Part shown: one piece after another, positions 53,792 to 63,885 of the stretch
How the letters are laid out: every line of letters begins with the position of its first letter
How positions within the stretch are numbered: position 1 is the first letter of the stretch
Assembly (NCBI GenBank): GCA_002841315.1
Contig: PHEW01000003.1
Span: forward strand, 62,001-126,000
Origin: Actinobacteria bacterium HGW-Actinobacteria-4
GTDB taxonomy: Bacteria; Actinomycetota; Actinomycetes; Actinomycetales; Demequinaceae
Length of the DNA stretch: 64,000 nt
Direction of reading: 5' to 3'
Position numbers and translations under genes: made by a program
Notes under the pieces: generated by a model
What the model saw: the letters and a program-made list of their open reading frames with translations, nothing else
What the model was told of the DNA's origin: nothing
Databases searched by the model: none

Positions 53792-54906
53792 GCGAACACC
53801 GCGCTGTCATCGCGAGCGCGCGCCGTGTCGTGGTCAAGATCGGCTCGTCGTCCCTGACCGGTGCCGACGGCCACCTGAACGAAGCCGCGCTCACTGACCT
53901 AGCCAACGTGCTCGCGACCGCGCGCCTAGACGGCCGCGAGATTGTGCTTGTCACCTCGGGTTCCATCGCGGCAGGGATTGGCCCGCTGGGACTGCCTGCC
54001 CGCCCCCAGGACCTCGCGACGGCCCAAGCCACGGCGTCGGTGGGGCAGGGGATGCTCATTGCTGCGTATTCGCGGGCTTTCGCGGCACATGGGCTTCGCG
54101 TGGGTCAGGTACTGCTGACGGCCGACGACATGATGCGCCGCGCTCACTACGGCAATGCGCATAGGGCGCTGGATCGTCTTCTTGAGCTGGGCGTGGTTCC
54201 CATCGTGAACGAGAACGACACGGTGGCGACCGACGAGATCCGCTTTGGAGACAACGACCGCCTGGCGGCGTTGGTCGCCACGGTGGTGCGTGCCCACGCC
54301 CTGGTGCTGCTGACTGACGTTGACGCGCTCTACACGGCTGCTCCTGACACCCCTGGAGCCACCCGGATCGCTCGCGTGATGGGCCCCGCAGACCTGGAGG
54401 GGATAGACATCTCGCGCCGCGGGCACGTGCTGGGTACTGGCGGCATGATTACCAAGCTCGAGGCGGCAGCCATCGCAACGTCCTCTGGTGTTGACGTGGT
54501 GCTGACCTCGGCTGCACAGGCTGCGTCAGCGCTCGCGGGAGAGTCAGTCGGCACGTACTTTGTCTCGACGGGTAAGCGCAACGGCTCGCGCCTCACCTGG
54601 CTCGCCCACGCGGCCCGTACCACGGGCCAACTGGTGCTGGACGAGGGCGCGATGCGCGCGGTCCAGGGGGGCAAAGCGTCGTTGCTCGCAGCAGGCGTGA
54701 GCGCGGTGCGCGGAGAGTTCGAAGCTGGCGATCCCGTGGAGCTCCACGGTCCTGACGGGCAGCTCATTGGACGCGGCCTCGCGGCCTTTGCTGCGCATGA
54801 GATCCCTGCGATGCTGGGGCTCTCGACCGCGAGGCTCCGCGCCGAACTTGGCGAGCACTACGCCCGTCCGTTGGTCCATATCGACGACCTCGTGCTGCAC
54901 CGGTAA
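53788..54906 (+). CDS. proB: Glutamate 5-kinase
   Basis: Protein of 372 residues: amino-acid kinase domain ([50 protein letters not shown]) and a C-terminal PUA domain (about 275-365). First step of proline synthesis. ATG overlaps the obg stop. Separated from proA by an aldo/keto reductase gene. Confidence 0.96.
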   Translation: MSEHRAVIASARRVVVKIGSSSLTGADGHLNEAALTDLANVLATARLDGREIVLVTSGSIAAGIGPLGLPARPQDLATAQATASVGQGMLIAAYSRAFAAHGLRVGQVLLTADDMMRRAHYGNAHRALDRLLELGVVPIVNENDTVATDEIRFGDNDRLAALVATVVRAHALVLLTDVDALYTAAPDTPGATRIARVMGPADLEGIDISRRGHVLGTGGMITKLEAAAIATSSGVDVVLTSAAQAASALAGESVGTYFVSTGKRNGSRLTWLAHAARTTGQLVLDEGAMRAVQGGKASLLAAGVSAVRGEFEAGDPVELHGPDGQLIGRGLAAFAAHEIPAMLGLSTARLRAELGEHYARPLVHIDDLVLHR

Positions 54907-55974
<1,068 letters not shown>

Positions 55975-55995
55975 CCAGCGTTCACCGTTACCGCG

Positions 55996-56008
55996 TACCC
56001 TGGGGGCA
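55996..56008 (+). promoter_or_regulatory. Leaderless promoter -10 for proA
   Basis: TACCCT at 55996-56001, six bases, ATG at 56008. Confidence 0.5.
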
Positions 56009-57294
56009 TGACTGACACCGCCGTGAACGTTGAGACCGAGAAGGCAGTCCTCGAAGCCTGCAGCCGCGCCAAGGTCGCATCGCGCGCCCTGGCCACGGCC
56101 ACGCGCGCCACCAAGGACGCCGCCCTGCTCGCCATGGCCGATGCTTTGGTCGCCCAATCCGCACGCATCGTTGAGGCGAACGCCGTCGACATCGAGCGAG
56201 GTCGCGCCAATGACATGACCCCAGGTCTCCTCGACCGTCTGACGCTCACTGCAGAGCGCATCGGCGCAATTGCCGATGCCCTGCGCTATTTGGCGTCGCT
56301 TCCTGACCCGGTGGGGGAGATCAAGCGCGGCTCCACGCTCCCCAACGGCATGCGCCTGATTCAGAAAGCTGCTCCTATGGGCGTGGTGGGCATGATCTAC
56401 GAGGCGCGCCCCAATGTCACGGTTGACGCTGCAGGGTTGTGTCTCAAGTCTGGCAACGCGGCGGTGCTGCGCGGCGGCTCGGCAGCGGCGTCGTCCAATG
56501 AAGTGATCGTGACGGTCCTGCAAGAAGCGCTCGAGGGCGCGGGGCTTCCTCGCGACGCCGTTCAGTCCATCGACGCCTATGGACGTGAGGGCGCGCGTGT
56601 GTTGATGAACGCGCGCGGGCTGGTTGACGTCCTGGTTCCGCGTGGCGGGCGCGAGCTCATCCAGGCGGTGGTCCGCGACTCGACTGTGCCTGCCATTGAG
56701 ACCGGCGAAGGCAACTGCCACGTCTACCTTGACGAGTCTGCCCCGTTGGAGCGCGCCGTCAAGATCATCGTGAACTCCAAGGCCCAGCGCGTGGGAGTGT
56801 GCAACGCCGCGGAGACGTTGCTCGTGCACCGAGGTGCGGCGCTACGCATCCTGCCCGGCGTGTTGCAAGCCCTCCACGAAGCCAACGTGGTGCTCCACAC
56901 TGATGCGGCATCGGCCGATCTCGCCCCGCACGACGTCCCCACCGTCCCCGCGACCGACGAGGACTGGGCCACGGAGTACCTTTCCCTGGACCTCGCCGTC
57001 AAGGTGGTCGATGACATCGACGAGGCCATCGCGCACATCCAGCGCTACTCGACCGGGCACACCGAGGCAATCGTGACCGAAGACATCAATGCTGCCGAGA
57101 AGTTCGTGAGTCAGCTCGACACCGCGGCCGTCTTGGTCAACGCCTCGACGCGCTTCACCGATGGCGGCGAGTTCGGTCTGGGTGCGGAGATCGGCATTTC
57201 CACCCAGAAGCTGCACGCACGCGGCCCCATGGGACTAGGAGAGCTCACCACCACCAAGTGGATTGTCTATGGAGACGGCCACACGCGCGGCTAG
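56008..57294 (+). CDS. proA: Gamma-glutamyl phosphate reductase
   Basis: Protein of 428 residues, aldehyde-dehydrogenase fold, second step of proline synthesis. [39 protein letters not shown], the catalytic Cys in [13 protein letters not shown] and [18 protein letters not shown] are diagnostic. A leaderless-type -10 suggests separate expression from proB. Confidence 0.97.
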   Translation: MTDTAVNVETEKAVLEACSRAKVASRALATATRATKDAALLAMADALVAQSARIVEANAVDIERGRANDMTPGLLDRLTLTAERIGAIADALRYLASLPDPVGEIKRGSTLPNGMRLIQKAAPMGVVGMIYEARPNVTVDAAGLCLKSGNAAVLRGGSAAASSNEVIVTVLQEALEGAGLPRDAVQSIDAYGREGARVLMNARGLVDVLVPRGGRELIQAVVRDSTVPAIETGEGNCHVYLDESAPLERAVKIIVNSKAQRVGVCNAAETLLVHRGAALRILPGVLQALHEANVVLHTDAASADLAPHDVPTVPATDEDWATEYLSLDLAVKVVDDIDEAIAHIQRYSTGHTEAIVTEDINAAEKFVSQLDTAAVLVNASTRFTDGGEFGLGAEIGISTQKLHARGPMGLGELTTTKWIVYGDGHTRG

Positions 57295-57368
57295 GCGGGC
57301 AGCTCGCGGGCACAAGTCGCCCACCAAGAACGTGGAATAATCGAGGAAAACTGACGACAGGAGCAATA

Positions 57369-57506
57369 GTGATCAAGCAGGCCGTAGAGCACGCTGCAGA
57401 GAGTACGGGAGTACCGCCCGAGGCGGTAGGCCTCCTCGCATTCGCCGCTTTGATGGCGCTGTTGTTCGTGACGTTTGCGTTCCGGAGCGTCGGTACCCGT
57501 CACTGA
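57369..57506 (+). CDS. 45-residue single-span membrane protein
   Basis: GTG at 57369 follows AGGAG 5 bases upstream. The product has a short amphipathic N-terminus (IKQAVEHAAESTGVPPEAVG) and one membrane segment (LLAFAALMALLFVTFAF), ending RSVGTRH. It lies in the proA-nadD gap, 1 base before the nadD start. Small membrane ORFs occupy this position in related genomes as far as I recall; function unknown. Confidence 0.72.
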   Translation: MIKQAVEHAAESTGVPPEAVGLLAFAALMALLFVTFAFRSVGTRH

Positions 57507-57507
57507 C

Positions 57508-58104
57508 GTGATACGCGATGGAGTGCGCATCGGCGTCCTTGGAGGGACTTTCGATCCGATTCACCATGGCCACCTGGCCGCCGCCAGCGAAGTCTGCGCG
57601 GTGCTGGGTCTGGACCAGATTCTGATCACCCCCGCGAGTCACCAGCCGTTCAAGGAGCCCCACGACGCCGCAAGCGCAGAGGACCGCGTCGCCATGTGCC
57701 GCCTTGCCGTTGCTGATGACCCACGCATGGAGGTGTCGACAGTCGACGTTGACCGCGGGGGCGTGACCTACACCGTCGACACTCTGCGCGACCTCGCTGC
57801 TGCGATGCCGACCGCTCAATTGCACTTCATCGCGGGCGCCGATGCTCTTGCGAGGCTGCATGAATGGAAGGATGCTGAGGCTCTTCCCGGCCTCGCAAGG
57901 TTTGTGGGAGTGACCCGTGCCGGCCATTCGTTGCCCCCAGAGACGGGACTTCACGCATTGGTCGAAGTGCCCGCCTTAGCGGTATCCTCAACCGATGTCC
58001 GTCGGAGGGTGAGACTGGGTGCCCCCGTGCGCTATCTCATCCCTACAGCGGTTGCCGATTACATCTCTATGCACGATCTCTATCTGGGAGGAACAGATGA
58101 CTGA
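57508..58104 (+). CDS. nadD: Nicotinate-nucleotide adenylyltransferase
   Basis: Protein of about 198 residues. GVLGGTFDPIHHGHLAAASE carries the GxFxPxHxGH motif; ITPASHQPFKEPH, FIAGADALARLHEW and the C-terminal SSTDVRRRV follow. It makes deamido-NAD. GTG 57508 is preferred; an in-frame TTG at 57475 would overlap the small membrane gene. It overlaps the next gene by 8 bases. Confidence 0.94.
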   Translation: MIRDGVRIGVLGGTFDPIHHGHLAAASEVCAVLGLDQILITPASHQPFKEPHDAASAEDRVAMCRLAVADDPRMEVSTVDVDRGGVTYTVDTLRDLAAAMPTAQLHFIAGADALARLHEWKDAEALPGLARFVGVTRAGHSLPPETGLHALVEVPALAVSSTDVRRRVRLGAPVRYLIPTAVADYISMHDLYLGGTDD

Positions 58105-59617
58105 CCAGGGCCAGCCCTTGTCGCGCCGTGACCGGCGTGCGATGGAGCAAGGGGCTGCGGGTCAGAGCGCTGGCACGGAAACCGGCGAGATTCCCACCAT
58201 TGGGCCGGACGGCAAGCCATTGTCCAGGCGCGACCGTCGCAGGCTCGAGCGCTCCGAGAGCCCTATGGAGATCTGGACTGCGGAAGAAGAGCAGTTAGCG
58301 ACCGGTCAGATGCCCGCCATGACCCCGGAGGTCATCGCCGAGCAAGAAGCGCTTGCACGGGAGAAGGCACGGATTGCCGCCGAAGAGGCGGCTGCGGCTT
58401 CCGCTGAGCTTCGAGGTGTGGCACCGTCGTCGGTGAGCAACACCCGTATCGATGAGATCGAAGGCCGCGCTGCGACGGCCGGTCAACCAGCCTGGATGGC
58501 CGATATCGCCGCTGATGCATCAACTGCTTCCGCGGCACCCGCGCCCGCAATGCCTGCGCCCGTGACACCGCTACAAGGCGCTCCTATGGCGGAGGATGAC
58601 GCAGCGTCAGAGATACCCGAAGCCTTCCGTCACATGTTCCCACCGGGATCGCTTCAAGCTCGTGCCATCAGCGAACGTGCGGCAGCCGCAGCCGACTCTG
58701 CACCGAGTGCCGGCGAGGCGCCGGGGGATGCTCCTGACCCCGCCGAAGAGATTCGCCGGCTCACGGCAGCCGCCATGGCGGGCATCGAAGGCAATCGCGG
58801 TGAGGCGGACGCGGCGCCCGGCCAGCAGACACCACCCCAGGGGATGTCAAGCCCCTACGACACGCCCGCGGGTATTGAACAGCCCGAGTTTGATCGCTAT
58901 GCCGGGCAGATGGATCAGGCTCCGGCGACATCCCAGGAGCAGCCACAGGTGCCTGCCTTCGAGCAACCGGCACCTGAATCAGCGGAGAACCGTCAGGCAC
59001 CTGGCGCGTTCGCTGGATTCGGATTGGCTGCAGGACAGGCAGCCCCCGAGGTCCAGCAGCCCTCCTTTGGGAACTCCCCACCGCCAGCGCTGGCGCCCCT
59101 GGAGTCGCCCTTTGAGCAGTTGGCGGGACTCGGTCAGCATGCCGCACCGCAGCAACCGGAACTGCAGCAACCTGAACTGCAGCAACCTGAACAGCATTTC
59201 GATCCCGCGGCGAATGCGCCGCAACCAGCCTCTTCGCCGTTCAACGCGCCGGCCTCGCCGGAGTATGGCACTCCTGCAGCCGGTACGCCGGGTGCAGGCA
59301 TCCCGGGTTTCGATTCAACTGCCGCCGGGACGCCAGGGGGCGGAGTTCCGGGTTTTGACGCTACCGGAGTAGTCACGCCCGGCGCGGGTATCCCGGGATT
59401 CAACACTCCCGGCGCAGGTACCCCTGGCGCGTTTGGCCCGCAGAGTGGCCAGTTTCCTGTGACGACGGGCAGCATCGAGATACAGCGACGCGCCGTGCCC
59501 GAGTTGGAGCCCGATGGCGGCGCACGCGACTTCCGTTGGGCTCACCTCCTGGTGATCGGCGCCATCGCCTTCGCCCTTGGTGTTGTGGTGTGGCACCTCG
59601 CCGGTGTTGGCCAGTGA
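58097..59617 (+). CDS. Disordered Pro/Gln/Ala-rich protein with C-terminal membrane anchor
   Basis: Protein of 506 residues. The N-terminus holds two copies of PLSRRDRR (about 6-13 and 42-49), then an Ala/Glu helix, then about 350 residues of low-complexity Pro/Gln/Ala sequence with QQPEL repeats and collagen-like PGAGIPGF(D/N) repeats. One membrane segment near the C-terminus (LLVIGAIAFALGVVVWHLAG) leaves most of the protein cytoplasmic. GGGAGGAA precedes ATG. It overlaps nadD and rsfS by a few bases each, so it is embedded in that operon. A tail-anchored scaffold is conceivable; function unknown. Confidence 0.78.
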   Translation: MTDQGQPLSRRDRRAMEQGAAGQSAGTETGEIPTIGPDGKPLSRRDRRRLERSESPMEIWTAEEEQLATGQMPAMTPEVIAEQEALAREKARIAAEEAAAASAELRGVAPSSVSNTRIDEIEGRAATAGQPAWMADIAADASTASAAPAPAMPAPVTPLQGAPMAEDDAASEIPEAFRHMFPPGSLQARAISERAAAAADSAPSAGEAPGDAPDPAEEIRRLTAAAMAGIEGNRGEADAAPGQQTPPQGMSSPYDTPAGIEQPEFDRYAGQMDQAPATSQEQPQVPAFEQPAPESAENRQAPGAFAGFGLAAGQAAPEVQQPSFGNSPPPALAPLESPFEQLAGLGQHAAPQQPELQQPELQQPEQHFDPAANAPQPASSPFNAPASPEYGTPAAGTPGAGIPGFDSTAAGTPGGGVPGFDATGVVTPGAGIPGFNTPGAGTPGAFGPQSGQFPVTTGSIEIQRRAVPELEPDGGARDFRWAHLLVIGAIAFALGVVVWHLAGVGQ

Positions 59618-59976
59618 CCGCGTCTGCTCGCGCACTCGCGATCACCGAGGCTGCTGCCCGCGCTGCAGCGGGCATCAAGGCGGAGAACATGGTGGCCCTT
59701 GATGTCAGCGCGCAGATGCCGCTCGCGGATGTCTTTCTCATCGTCTCCGGGAGCAATGAGCGTCAGGTGGTCGCGATTGCGGAAGCCATCGAGGACACGC
59801 TGCTCGCACAAGGTACCAAGGCGCTGCGCCGCGAGGGCATGCGTGGCGGGCGTTGGGCGCTCATGGACTTCAACGACGTCATGGTGCACGTGATGCATGA
59901 CGAGGACCGCGCCTACTACGAGCTCGAACGCTTGTGGAAGGACTGCCCCGTGGTGTCCTTGCCCAAAGACCTGTGA
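59614..59976 (+). CDS. rsfS: Ribosomal silencing factor RsfS
   Basis: Protein of 120 residues (DUF143). VALDVSAQMPLADVFLIVSG, RREGMRGGRWALMDFNDVMV and HDEDRAYYELERLW are diagnostic. It binds L14 and blocks subunit joining when nutrients are short. GTG overlaps the upstream stop and its own stop overlaps the phosphatase start. Confidence 0.95.
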   Translation: MTASARALAITEAAARAAAGIKAENMVALDVSAQMPLADVFLIVSGSNERQVVAIAEAIEDTLLAQGTKALRREGMRGGRWALMDFNDVMVHVMHDEDRAYYELERLWKDCPVVSLPKDL

Positions 59977-60587
59977 CCCGCGTCTTCCTGCTGCGCCACG
60001 GCCAAACGGAGTGGAATGCTGTGGGCCGCCTCCAGGGGTCAACTGACATCCCGCTGAACGAGACCGGACAGGAGCAAGCGATCGCGGCCGCACGCGCTCT
60101 AGCCGCGCTCGTAGCGCCTGACACCATGATTGTCGCCTCGCCGTTGTCGAGGGCAAGGGAGACCGCTCAGTCGCTCGCTGCGGCCGTTGGCGTGTCGGTC
60201 GCGACCGATGCTCGACTCGCCGAACGCTCATACGGGGTCTGGGAAGGGATGACAGACGCGGAGCGCGTGAGTCATGCCCCCGACGAGGTGGTGCGTTGGC
60301 GACAAGGTGACGAGCCGGCGATTGACGGTTACGAGGGTCACGCGCCTCTCGGCGCGCGCGTGATGGCCGCGCTCCACGAGCACGCGGCACGTGCCAAGGG
60401 CGACCTTGTCCTGGTGAGCCATGGTGGCGCGCTGCGGATGGCAGTCACGGTTGCGCTCGGCTTGCACCTTGCTGACTCCTCGCAGCGCGCCGCGATTCGC
60501 GGGCTCGACAATGCTCATTGGTCGCAACTGAAGTACCGAGGTCCAGGGGACTGGATGCTCGTGGCCCACAATGTGGGCCCCAATTAG
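59973..60587 (+). CDS. Histidine phosphatase family protein
   Basis: Protein of 204 residues. LLRHGQTEWN gives the catalytic RHG; ASPLSRARETAQ, LAERSYGVWEGMT (acid Glu) and VSHGGALRM (second His) complete the branch-1 histidine phosphatase site. In this conserved position after rsfS it is often annotated as phosphoglycerate mutase-like; glucosyl-3-phosphoglycerate phosphatase or a broad phosphatase are alternatives. GTG overlaps rsfS by 4 bases. Confidence 0.9.
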   Translation: MTRVFLLRHGQTEWNAVGRLQGSTDIPLNETGQEQAIAAARALAALVAPDTMIVASPLSRARETAQSLAAAVGVSVATDARLAERSYGVWEGMTDAERVSHAPDEVVRWRQGDEPAIDGYEGHAPLGARVMAALHEHAARAKGDLVLVSHGGALRMAVTVALGLHLADSSQRAAIRGLDNAHWSQLKYRGPGDWMLVAHNVGPN

Positions 60588-62378
60588 GAATGTGCCCTCG
60601 GCGTTCGGTACTATGGCACTCGCTCTTCGGAGTACCGGACCGCAAGGTCTTGGGGCTGTGGCGCAGCTGGTAGCGCACCTGCATGGCATGCAGGGGGTCA
60701 GGGGTTCGAGTCCCCTCAGCTCCACCGCACGCACAAGGCTCGAACCCTTGCCAACGGAAACGTTGGTCGAGGTTCGGGCCTTGTTCGCGTCCGCGGCCCA
60801 GGTCAGAGCGTTGGCGTTGACCTGCGGATCGAGCAGCATCTCGAAGGCGCGGTTGTGCTCGACGCGAAGCTCGTTGTCCTCGTCGATGAAGACCTTCGTG
60901 AAGAACGCCTGGTTGCACAGACGCCGGTTGGTGTCGTCGCAGCGGGTGTAGATGTCGGCGCAGTTGGCGAGCAGTCCGAGCGCGTCGTCGAGGTGGGCGC
61001 GGGCGTCGGCGTAGTCGCCGAAGTGCGCGTCGATGCGGCGAGTCACTTGGTCGAGTTCGGCGACGATGCGGTCCTGCTCGCGCTTGAGCACCGAAAGTGG
61101 AATCGCGTCAGCGTAGTGCGCTTGCATGAGGCGGTCCTGCTCGCCTTCGAGCCGGTCGCGGTTGGTGGTGAGGCGTTCGAGTTCCTCGGTTTCAGCAGCC
61201 ATGAGCCGGTCGAACTCATGGTGGAGCATCCCTGCGAGCGCGTCCTGCTGGGCGGGCGTGATCTGGACGCGGGTGTAGTAGTCCTCGATGAGCTTCTCGA
61301 CATCTTCGATGAGTATCGCCTGGCGTGTGCAGTCGGTGCGCTTGGAGTGCCGACCGGAGCACACGAAGTAGCAGTAGACGTTGCCGTGGCGGTTCTTCGC
61401 GTTGGAGACGATGAGCCTGGAGCCGCACTGGCCGCAGTGGATGGTGCCTTTGAGGTAGTGGCCGTGGACTTGGGTCGCTTCGACGGCGCACTGGTGCGCG
61501 GTGAGCACGGACTGGACCTGGTACCAGACCTCGGCAGGCACGAGCGCCGGGTGGTTGCCCTTGTAGCGGGTGCCTCGGTAGATGACATCGCCCTTGTAGT
61601 ACGGGTTGGTCAGGAGCCGGTGGATGGTGGACACGGCCAGCGGCTTCGCCGGCCTTTTCGGCGTGGGCAGGCTCCGCAGCCCGCGCGAGGTGAGCTCGTC
61701 GTGGAGTTGGCTGACGCTCCAATTGCCCGAGGCGTAGGCCTTGAACGCCCACTCGATCATCGGCGCTCGTTCAGGATCGAGCTCGATGGTGCGAACTTCG
61801 CGCCCGAGCTCGTCGCGCTTGCGGACGTTCAAGTAGCCGATGGGGGCGCGTCCGTTCGTGCCGCCACCGATGGCCTTCTGGGTCATACCCTTGGCGACCT
61901 CGGTGGCGAGGTTGCGGGAGTAGAACTCGGCGATGGTGGACATGATGCCGTGCAGGAGCATCCCCGAGGGAGTCTCGTCGATGTTTTCGGACGCGGAAAC
62001 GAGCATGACCCCGCACTGTTGGAGTGCGAGGTGGATGCTCACGTCGTCGGCACGGTTCCGGGCGAGCCGGTCGACCTTGTGAACGATGCAGTACGCGACC
62101 TTGTTGGCCTTGACGTACTGGATCATCCGCATCAGCTCGGGCCGGTCGGACGACTTGGCTGAGGCTCCCGCGTCGACGAACTCCTCGACGATGCCGGCGC
62201 CGAGCTGTTCGGCCTTACGCCGGGTCGCTTCGCGCTGGGCCGGGATCGAGAAGCCCTCGTCGGTCCCGCCCTTCTCGGCTTGCTCGCGGGTGGAGACCCG
62301 CAGGTACGACACGGCGGCAGCCGCAGTCTTGGGCGGGTCGATGAGGCTGGCTGCCGGATCGTCGGCAATGCTGGTCAT
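60228..62378 (-). CDS. Large serine recombinase, reading frame open through tRNA-Ala
   Basis: Integrase of an integrative element. Resolvase domain with the nucleophile Ser in YLRVSTREQ and KVDRLARNRADDV, a Recombinase domain (STIHRLLTNPYYKGDVIYRG), a zinc ribbon (CGQCGSRLI, later CSGRHSKRTDC) and a coiled coil (about 415-465). From ATG 62378 to the tRNA boundary it encodes about 551 residues, the normal size for this family. No stop is met there: the frame continues antisense through the tRNA and the phosphatase gene to TGA at 60228, adding about 165 residues. The extension is probably a by-product of integration, not a domain. GTG or TTG starts upstream to 62531 are less likely. Confidence 0.88.
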   Translation of the reverse strand: MTSIADDPAASLIDPPKTAAAAVSYLRVSTREQAEKGGTDEGFSIPAQREATRRKAEQLGAGIVEEFVDAGASAKSSDRPELMRMIQYVKANKVAYCIVHKVDRLARNRADDVSIHLALQQCGVMLVSASENIDETPSGMLLHGIMSTIAEFYSRNLATEVAKGMTQKAIGGGTNGRAPIGYLNVRKRDELGREVRTIELDPERAPMIEWAFKAYASGNWSVSQLHDELTSRGLRSLPTPKRPAKPLAVSTIHRLLTNPYYKGDVIYRGTRYKGNHPALVPAEVWYQVQSVLTAHQCAVEATQVHGHYLKGTIHCGQCGSRLIVSNAKNRHGNVYCYFVCSGRHSKRTDCTRQAILIEDVEKLIEDYYTRVQITPAQQDALAGMLHHEFDRLMAAETEELERLTTNRDRLEGEQDRLMQAHYADAIPLSVLKREQDRIVAELDQVTRRIDAHFGDYADARAHLDDALGLLANCADIYTRCDDTNRRLCNQAFFTKVFIDEDNELRVEHNRAFEMLLDPQVNANALTWAADANKARTSTNVSVGKGSSLVRAVELRGLEPLTPCMPCRCATSCATAPRPCGPVLRRASAIVPNAEGTFLIGAHIVGHEHPVPWTSVLQLRPMSIVEPANRGALRGVSKVQAERNRDCHPQRATMAHQDKVALGTCRVLVERGHHARAERRVTLVTVNRRLVTLSPTHHLVGGMTHALRVCHPFPDPV
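60652..60724 (+). tRNA. tRNA-Ala (GGC)
   Basis: Acceptor GGGGCTG pairs with CAGCTCC, anticodon stem CCTGC/GCAGG around loop ATGGCAT gives anticodon GGC, and the T loop is TTCGAGT. CCA is not encoded (CCG follows the discriminator A). Likely integration site of the adjacent element. Confidence 0.96.
60733..60784. repeat. Nested 52-base inverted repeat beside tRNA-Ala, candidate attachment site
   Basis: ACAAGGCTCGAACC at 60733-60746 pairs with GGTTCGGGCCTTGT at 60771-60784 (13 of 14). Inside, CCAACG-GAAA-CGTTGG (60751-60766) is a perfect hairpin with a GNRA-type loop. It lies 9 bases after the tRNA and within the recombinase coding region. Either a serine-integrase attachment arm pair or a terminator for the tRNA. 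Confidence 0.55.
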
Positions 62379-62573
62379 CGGGGGCTCACTCTCACGCGGT
62401 TCGACCCTCGCGCTCCCAACTGTTCGGGGGAGGAGTGTTGATCGTGAGAGCAGCCGATGAAGGCTGTAGGGCGAGACCCGATGGCCTCGGTGCGTGTTGC
62501 CCGCCGAGCGGCGAGGTTTAGGCCACAACACCCCGCATCGCGAGGCTTGCAGGGTTCATTCTACCGGGCGGCT

Positions 62574-62783
62574 TCAGAGGCGGCCATCCGGTGCCGCACG
62601 GTAGGTGTCGGGCACCCGCTCGGCCTGGCGGGCCGCGCGGCTCTCGCCGGTCTCCTGCAACGTCAGCCGGATGAGAACCTCGGCGAGCTTGTGCAGGTCG
62701 GCGCGTTCGCGGTGGACGGCCCGGACGGAGAACGACCGCTCCTCGTAGGGGCGACGGTCGGTCTTCTTGGCATAGCGGCTCAT
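62574..62783 (-). CDS. Small basic protein of the integrative element
   Basis: Protein of 69 residues beginning MSRYAKKTDRRPYEERSFSV, with a helical, charged middle (ADLHKLAEVLIRLTLQE). Starts 4 bases after the DUF4913 stop, so it is co-transcribed. I recall similar short ORFs next to DUF4913 genes in other elements, but know no function. The 195 bases between this gene and the recombinase hold nothing that I can identify. Confidence 0.65.
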   Translation of the reverse strand: MSRYAKKTDRRPYEERSFSVRAVHRERADLHKLAEVLIRLTLQETGESRAARQAERVPDTYRAAPDGRL

Positions 62784-62787
62784 CGGT

Positions 62788-63345
62788 CTACGGAGTCTCG
62801 TCGCCGGCCAGGTTGGCGTAGAACTCGTCTTCGGCCTCCTGGCGCTTGCGGACTTGCGCGATGACGAACTCGACGAACTCGATGTCCCGGTCAGCGAAGG
62901 TGAAGTCCTGGATCGTGGGCGCTGGGTCCTCACCGGGCCAAGCAGCTTGCCGGGTCGGGCGGTCGCGGTCTCCACGAGTCCCGCAGGCGGTGACCCAATG
63001 GCGAAGACGCTCTCGTGCGTCGGCGAAGTCGCGGTGCCAGCCGAGCGGCGCGGATGCGTTCTGCTCGGGGTCGTAAGCCGCAAGCCAATGCAGGTGCAGC
63101 GCAGACAGCTCCCAGACCATCTCCGGGTGGTGATGCCAGTACGGCGGCACCACCGCGACCGTGAGGCCGTAGGTGCGTCGCAGCCAGTCAACCCACCGGT
63201 TCAGCGCGAGCCATTCCTGCTCCAGCTCGTGCGCCGTCAGCAGGTTCCAGTTCACGGGGTGCGGCGGTTCGGGCATGTCCGCGTTGGTGACGCGGGGCGG
63301 CCCGTCGAAGACGTCCGGCTCATCCATCTCATGCTGATCGTTCAT
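62788..63345 (-). CDS. DUF4913 protein of the integrative element
   Basis: Protein of 185 residues. The segment ELEQEWLALNRWVDWLRRTY, VVPPYWHHHPEMVWELSALH, DPEQNASAPLGWHRDF is the DUF4913 pattern, found in mobile elements of Actinomycetota. Several His and Trp residues are conserved, but no activity is known. GGAG precedes ATG 63345. It follows the ssb-like gene by 19 bases. Confidence 0.8.
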   Translation of the reverse strand: MNDQHEMDEPDVFDGPPRVTNADMPEPPHPVNWNLLTAHELEQEWLALNRWVDWLRRTYGLTVAVVPPYWHHHPEMVWELSALHLHWLAAYDPEQNASAPLGWHRDFADARERLRHWVTACGTRGDRDRPTRQAAWPGEDPAPTIQDFTFADRDIEFVEFVIAQVRKRQEAEDEFYANLAGDETP

Positions 63346-63364
63346 GGTGCTGTGGCTCCCGAAC

Positions 63365-63805
63365 TCACATGCTGACCGGGGCGTGCGTCGCAGTCGCTGC
63401 TCGCTGCGTCGGGTCGTACGCCGCTGCGTCCCGGCCGACTCCATTGCGCGGCGTCCGGTCCACCTCGTAGCGGGTCCGCGCGGTGTCGTGGCCGATCTTC
63501 TTGGCGACGAACTCTTCGCCCTCGATCGCCTGACCGTTGCGCTCGTAGTTGACCGGCCGCGTGTAGCCCTCGGCGACGAAGTTGTCGCCCTGGGCGAAGC
63601 TCGCGTGCGCGTGCTCAGCGGAACGCCCGAACATCACCAGGTGGTGATAGGTCGTCTCGGTCTGCGTGAACGAACCATCGTCCTCGCGGCGGAAGTGCTC
63701 CTTGCCGATACGGGCGAAGAACCTAGCGTCTCCCTTGGCCGTCTCAGTGAGCAACGGCTCCGAAGCGATGAAGCCCGACAACGATTCCTGGGTGTGAATG
63801 GCCAT
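63365..63805 (-). CDS. Single-stranded DNA-binding protein of the integrative element
   Basis: Protein of 146 residues with an OB-fold pattern: LSGFIASEPLLTETAKGDAR, FARIGKEHFRR, HLVMFGRSAEHAHASFAQGD, FVAEGYTRPVNYERNGQ. It lacks the acidic C-terminal tip of housekeeping SSB, as many plasmid and element SSBs do. GGAGGAGG precedes ATG 63805. Probably protects transferred single strands. Confidence 0.82.
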   Translation of the reverse strand: MAIHTQESLSGFIASEPLLTETAKGDARFFARIGKEHFRREDDGSFTQTETTYHHLVMFGRSAEHAHASFAQGDNFVAEGYTRPVNYERNGQAIEGEEFVAKKIGHDTARTRYEVDRTPRNGVGRDAAAYDPTQRAATATHAPVSM

Positions 63806-63885
63806 GATGGCCTCCTCCTGAACTCGGGCGACCAACTGCGTGTGGTCGCTCTGTCAGGCAGGTGCGCTGGCCCTTCCAAGCGTCG

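Noticed and set aside
60228..60651. C-terminal part of the recombinase frame as a real domain
   Set aside because: It is antisense to the conserved phosphatase gene and to the tRNA; residues such as LRGLEPLTPC are the antisense tRNA translated.
60855..62162. 435-codon open frame opposite the recombinase
   Set aside because: Composition (Val, Glu, Asp, Leu repeats) is that of an antisense shadow; the recombinase motifs on the other strand are intact.
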